From: an uncultured Lachnospiraceae bacterium
GTDB taxonomy: Bacteria; Bacillota; Clostridia; Lachnospirales; Lachnospiraceae
Direction: 5' to 3'
Assembly: GCA_904420225.1 (NCBI GenBank)
Contig: CAJFUP010000009.1
Span: forward strand, 1-37,434
Length of the DNA: 37,434 bases
The notes below the pieces were generated by a model that was not told where the DNA came from, did no database searches, and was given only the letters and a program-made list of their open reading frames with translations. Below, piece by piece: positions 34,795 to 37,434 of this stretch. Numbering within the stretch: the stretch's first letter is position 1; every line of letters begins with the position of its first letter. A program made the position numbers and the translations under genes.

Positions 34795-34846
34795 AAAAAA
34801 GAGACAGCGCCTTTCGTTGATAGAACAAAGGTCTGTCTCTTTTTTA
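34795..34846. terminator. Bidirectional terminator between lctD and the second MATE gene
   Basis: GAGACAG (34801-34807) pairs with CTGTCTC (34833-34839), with CTTT/AAAG inside. It is flanked by six A and a run of T, so it serves both converging operons. Confidence 0.92.
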
Positions 34847-34881
34847 TTAAAAATCCGTCTCAGGCGTTCTAAAAATTTTTC

Positions 34882-36249
34882 TCAGACAGCCGCCTCTTCC
34901 GGGTCGTTTTCTTTCCCCATATCCCGGCAGACTTTTCGTATACAATAAATACACATCGGCACAATATACAGACATGCCATTATCCACGCGGTCTGATCTG
35001 CGCAGCAGATGGCCGTATAACCATAGGTGCCGACAAAAACAAAGCTGACAAAAATCCGGGCGATCATCTCAGTAACTCCTGAGAACACAGCCCGTCCTGA
35101 AAATCCAAGGCCCTGAGTACACATGCGGGCCACATTTAAAAATCCTAGACACCAGAAAAAGTATCCCATATAGCGCAAATATTTGGCGGAAGCATCCAGA
35201 ACCTCCACAGAATCCGCGCTGACAAAAAGCATAGAAAGGGTCCGTCCCAGAAGGATCAGGACAATGCCCGCGCAGATACCGTATAGCACGCCAATACACA
35301 ATCCCTGTACAAAACCTTTTCGTATGCGCGCCCCCTGTCTGGCCCCCGCGTTCTGGCTGCAAAACACGGAGACGGAGGTGGCGATGGCGTCAAAAGGAGA
35401 CATTGCAAACTGCTTGATCCGAGCCGCCGCTGTAAATCCGGAGACATAGACGCTCCCAAGGCCGTTATTGGCCGACTGCATGACCATACTGCCAATGGCC
35501 GTAATGGAAAACTGGAGCCCCATAGGGACGCCCATGCCAAGCATCATACTGAAGGTACTGCTCTCCAGTTTCCGGTCATCTTTTGTCGGCACGAGCTGGC
35601 GGAATTTGTGAAAAATAAACACAAGACACAAAATACCGCTTACCGCCTGTGATGTGATAGTAGCGATAGCCGCCCCCGCACATCCCCAGGAGAACACAAG
35701 GACACACAGCAGATCCAGGCCAATGTTAAGGGCCGCCGAAAAAGCAAGGAATACAAAGGGTGTCCGGCTGTCACCTACCGCTCTTAAAATACATGAAAGC
35801 AGATTATACAGCAGAGTAAAAGGCATTCCAAGGAAAATGATCAGCAAATACCAGTAGGCGTCCGCATATATATCATCTGTAATTGACAGAATCCTTAAAA
35901 TCTGCGGGCAAAGAATGGCGCAGGAGGCCGTAAGTATTACCGCGGCACCGGCGGTCAGCACAAGAGCATGGGTAATACACTGGCGCATACGCCCATAGTC
36001 TCCCGCTCCAAAATATCTGGCTACCGGCACCGCAAAACCGTTGCACATACCCATACAAAAGCCGAGAACCAAAAACTGTACGCTGCTGGTGGAACCCACA
36101 CTTGCCAGGGCCTGAGCGCCTAAAAATCTTCCCACAATTGCAGCGTCCATCATATTGTAGGTCTGCTGCAAAAGATTTCCCATCAGCAAAGGAAGAGCAA
36201 AATAAAGCATCAGGCGTATAGGGCTCCCCTTTGTCATATCTTTTGTCAT
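34882..36249 (-). CDS. MATE family efflux transporter
   Basis: 455 aa, about 12 hydrophobic spans. N-terminal LPLLMGNLLQQTYNMMDAAIVGRFLG and the second-half pieces VYVSGFTAAARIKQFAMSPFDAIATSVSVFCSQNAGA are typical of the clostridial MATE branch, differing from the MepA-like copy at 20.3 kb. It exports drugs or metabolites with an ion gradient. The start codon shares one base with the stop of the MmcQ-EVE gene (TAATG), so it is the third gene of a coupled operon. No regulator sits with it, so substrate and induction are unknown. Confidence 0.92.
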   Translation of the reverse strand: MTKDMTKGSPIRLMLYFALPLLMGNLLQQTYNMMDAAIVGRFLGAQALASVGSTSSVQFLVLGFCMGMCNGFAVPVARYFGAGDYGRMRQCITHALVLTAGAAVILTASCAILCPQILRILSITDDIYADAYWYLLIIFLGMPFTLLYNLLSCILRAVGDSRTPFVFLAFSAALNIGLDLLCVLVFSWGCAGAAIATITSQAVSGILCLVFIFHKFRQLVPTKDDRKLESSTFSMMLGMGVPMGLQFSITAIGSMVMQSANNGLGSVYVSGFTAAARIKQFAMSPFDAIATSVSVFCSQNAGARQGARIRKGFVQGLCIGVLYGICAGIVLILLGRTLSMLFVSADSVEVLDASAKYLRYMGYFFWCLGFLNVARMCTQGLGFSGRAVFSGVTEMIARIFVSFVFVGTYGYTAICCADQTAWIMACLYIVPMCIYCIRKVCRDMGKENDPEEAAV

Positions 36250-37055
36250 TATGTAGTCACTCCTTCTCCATTATGTTCATTGTTCCTCCAGACATCCAGC
36301 TCATCCCGGAGACTGGCCGGCATCCTCCGGGGACTTCTCACAGAGCTGACACCGTGAGTTTTTAGACGCCCCACCGGCAAAAATGACGGGTCAAAAGTTT
36401 CAATCAAACGAATCTTCATTGCTCTGCTGATCTTTATATTTCCATCCTCAAAGGTATAGGGAATATCCGTCTCTGTCACTTCACACTTATACAAGATTGC
36501 CTGAATAGGAGCGGTCATATATAAATATACGTCATCTCCCACCAAAATTTTATTTCTCTGTTTCCATAAAATCTCTCTGTGTTCCGCGAATCCTCTGCCT
36601 ACGTCATAATATTTAGGATTGGCCGGGATTATCCAGTCCGACGGCCCTGCGGCAGTTTTCCCGCCGCTCTTTCCCGAACCTGACGTCAGATCAAAACTCA
36701 TATCTATCAAAGGGAAAATTTTTTCTTTCGCCACTGTCCCATCCAAAAGCACAGTGATCCAACGGTCGTGCTGCATATGATAAGCCGGAAAGAATCCGTC
36801 ACCGGACTTCAGCGCGGCACCGAACATAGGATCACATTTCACATTCAGAATGTCAATGTCATCCTCGCCATCCAGTCCAAGGCGTTTTCGCAAAACAGTC
36901 ATGATCACTCCAAACCACTTCCGATTATCCTCATGGCGAAGGACTTCATAGTCTGGATATTTTATCCACGGATGATCCGGCCGTGTTTTATAGTTTTGCC
37001 AGGCATATTCCAATACAGCGCCCCGCAGAGATTTCTCACCTTTCCTGTCTGACAT
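36249..37055 (-). CDS. MmcQ/YjbR family domain fused to an EVE/PUA-like domain
   Basis: 268 aa. Residues about 8-118 match the MmcQ/YjbR fold (DHPWIKYPDYEVLRHEDNRKWF, then an ILNVKCDP strand and FFPAYHM, RWITVLL), a small protein class with a DNA-binding-like double wing and no proven role. After a Ser/Gly linker, residues about 138-250 resemble an EVE or related PUA-like domain: DWIIPANPKYYDV, WKQRNKILVGDDVYLYMTAPIQAILYKCEV. EVE domains bind modified bases in DNA or RNA. The ATG directly follows the stop of the HD gene, with no gap. The pairing suggests nucleic acid sensing, but function is unknown. Confidence 0.75.
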   Translation of the reverse strand: MSDRKGEKSLRGAVLEYAWQNYKTRPDHPWIKYPDYEVLRHEDNRKWFGVIMTVLRKRLGLDGEDDIDILNVKCDPMFGAALKSGDGFFPAYHMQHDRWITVLLDGTVAKEKIFPLIDMSFDLTSGSGKSGGKTAAGPSDWIIPANPKYYDVGRGFAEHREILWKQRNKILVGDDVYLYMTAPIQAILYKCEVTETDIPYTFEDGNIKISRAMKIRLIETFDPSFLPVGRLKTHGVSSVRSPRRMPASLRDELDVWRNNEHNGEGVTT

Positions 37056-37434
37056 TTACAATCCCAGTCCTTCCATCTCCTTAGCCACGGAAGTCTCGCA
37101 GGAACGCATGGCAAGTATAGTCTTATCCATCAGCTCCTCCAGTGTCCAGTTCAGTCTCTGGGCTCCAGTTTCAATAATCTCTCTGGAGCATCCCGCCGCA
37201 AAACGTTTATCTTTAAATTTCTTTTTAAGGCTTTTGACTTCCATATCCATCACACTTTTAGAGGGCCGCATTTTCGCTGCCGCGCCAATTAGCCCGGTCA
37301 GCTCATCCACAGCAAAGAGAACTTTCTCCATCTCATGTTCCGGCTCTGCATCGGAGCAGATCCCATAACCGTGGCTGCACACAGCGTGGATCACTTCCGG
37401 CTGAGCGCCGGCTTTGGTCAAAAGTTCCACTGCC
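37056..37434 (-). CDS. HD-domain hydrolase-like protein, C-terminal part (runs off the right edge)
   Basis: At least 125 residues are visible and the start is outside the window. The piece has VIHAVCSHGYG, then HEMEKVLFAVDELTGLIGAA and MRPSKSVMDMEVKSLKKKFKDKRFAAGCSREII. This matches the C-terminal half of a clostridial HD-family protein annotated as a hydrolase; the first metal ligands (His, His-Asp) would lie in the missing part. HD proteins cleave phosphate esters of nucleotides or RNA. Its stop is immediately followed by the ATG of the MmcQ-EVE gene, so the two are translated together. Confidence 0.8.
   Translation of the reverse strand, partial: AVELLTKAGAQPEVIHAVCSHGYGICSDAEPEHEMEKVLFAVDELTGLIGAAAKMRPSKSVMDMEVKSLKKKFKDKRFAAGCSREIIETGAQRLNWTLEELMDKTILAMRSCETSVAKEMEGLGL

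Overview
The window looks like chromosome from an endospore-forming, low-to-mid GC Gram-positive of class Clostridia, most likely Lachnospiraceae. This rests on SpoIIID, an Mbl-type MreB, short zinc-type L33, Firmicutes-style leader RNAs (L1 sites, L10 leader, TPP switch), an EtfA with a ferredoxin head next to a D-lactate dehydrogenase, and strong AGGAGG ribosome binding sites throughout. The family assignment is inference from gene content and style, since no search was possible. No rRNA, CRISPR array, insertion sequence or phage gene was seen.

Region 1 (1-16.3 kb, all plus strand): 3' end of a small alarmone synthetase; a 93-aa unknown; a membrane/spermidine-synthase-fold fusion; a lipoprotein alkaline phosphatase behind a Pho-box-like tandem repeat; a YibE/F membrane protein; YqeY; SpoIIID; a sulfatase; Mbl; RecD2; ComF; a histidine kinase/response regulator pair; and a HAD phosphatase. 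In Bacillus spoIIID and mbl are adjacent; here a sulfatase unit bounded by terminators lies between them.

Region 2 (16.3-20.0 kb, plus): the rpmG-secE-nusG-rplK-rplA-rplJ-rplL cluster. Two 28-nt elements just upstream of rplK and rplA copy the L1-binding site of 23S rRNA, and an L10 leader with an attenuator precedes rplJ. rplL ends in a strong terminator, and the expected rpoB is not there.

Region 3 (20.0-29.9 kb, minus): tRNA-Pro(GGG) with its own promoter and terminator; a marR-MATE pair; an operon of enolase, AhpC-type peroxiredoxin (one base short in an A6 run, so frameshifted) and a thioredoxin reductase fused to a C-terminal AhpF-like module, led by a 38-bp dyad on its promoter; a dCache-GAF-GGDEF protein; and thiC under a TPP riboswitch.

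Region 4 (29.9-37.4 kb): on plus, a membrane GGDEF protein and an etfB-etfA-lctD set matching the electron-confurcating lactate dehydrogenase of acetogens. On minus, a tightly coupled HD-domain / MmcQ-EVE / MATE operon that runs off the right edge.

Leucine codon choice differs by eye between the two halves: CTG dominates in comF, while CTT and CTG are about equal in etfB. With the missing rpoB, this points to a rearrangement, island or assembly join just right of rplL. The most interesting items are the 38-bp dyad over the eno-ahpC-trxR promoter with the ahpC frameshift, the paired L1 mimics, and the rplL junction.
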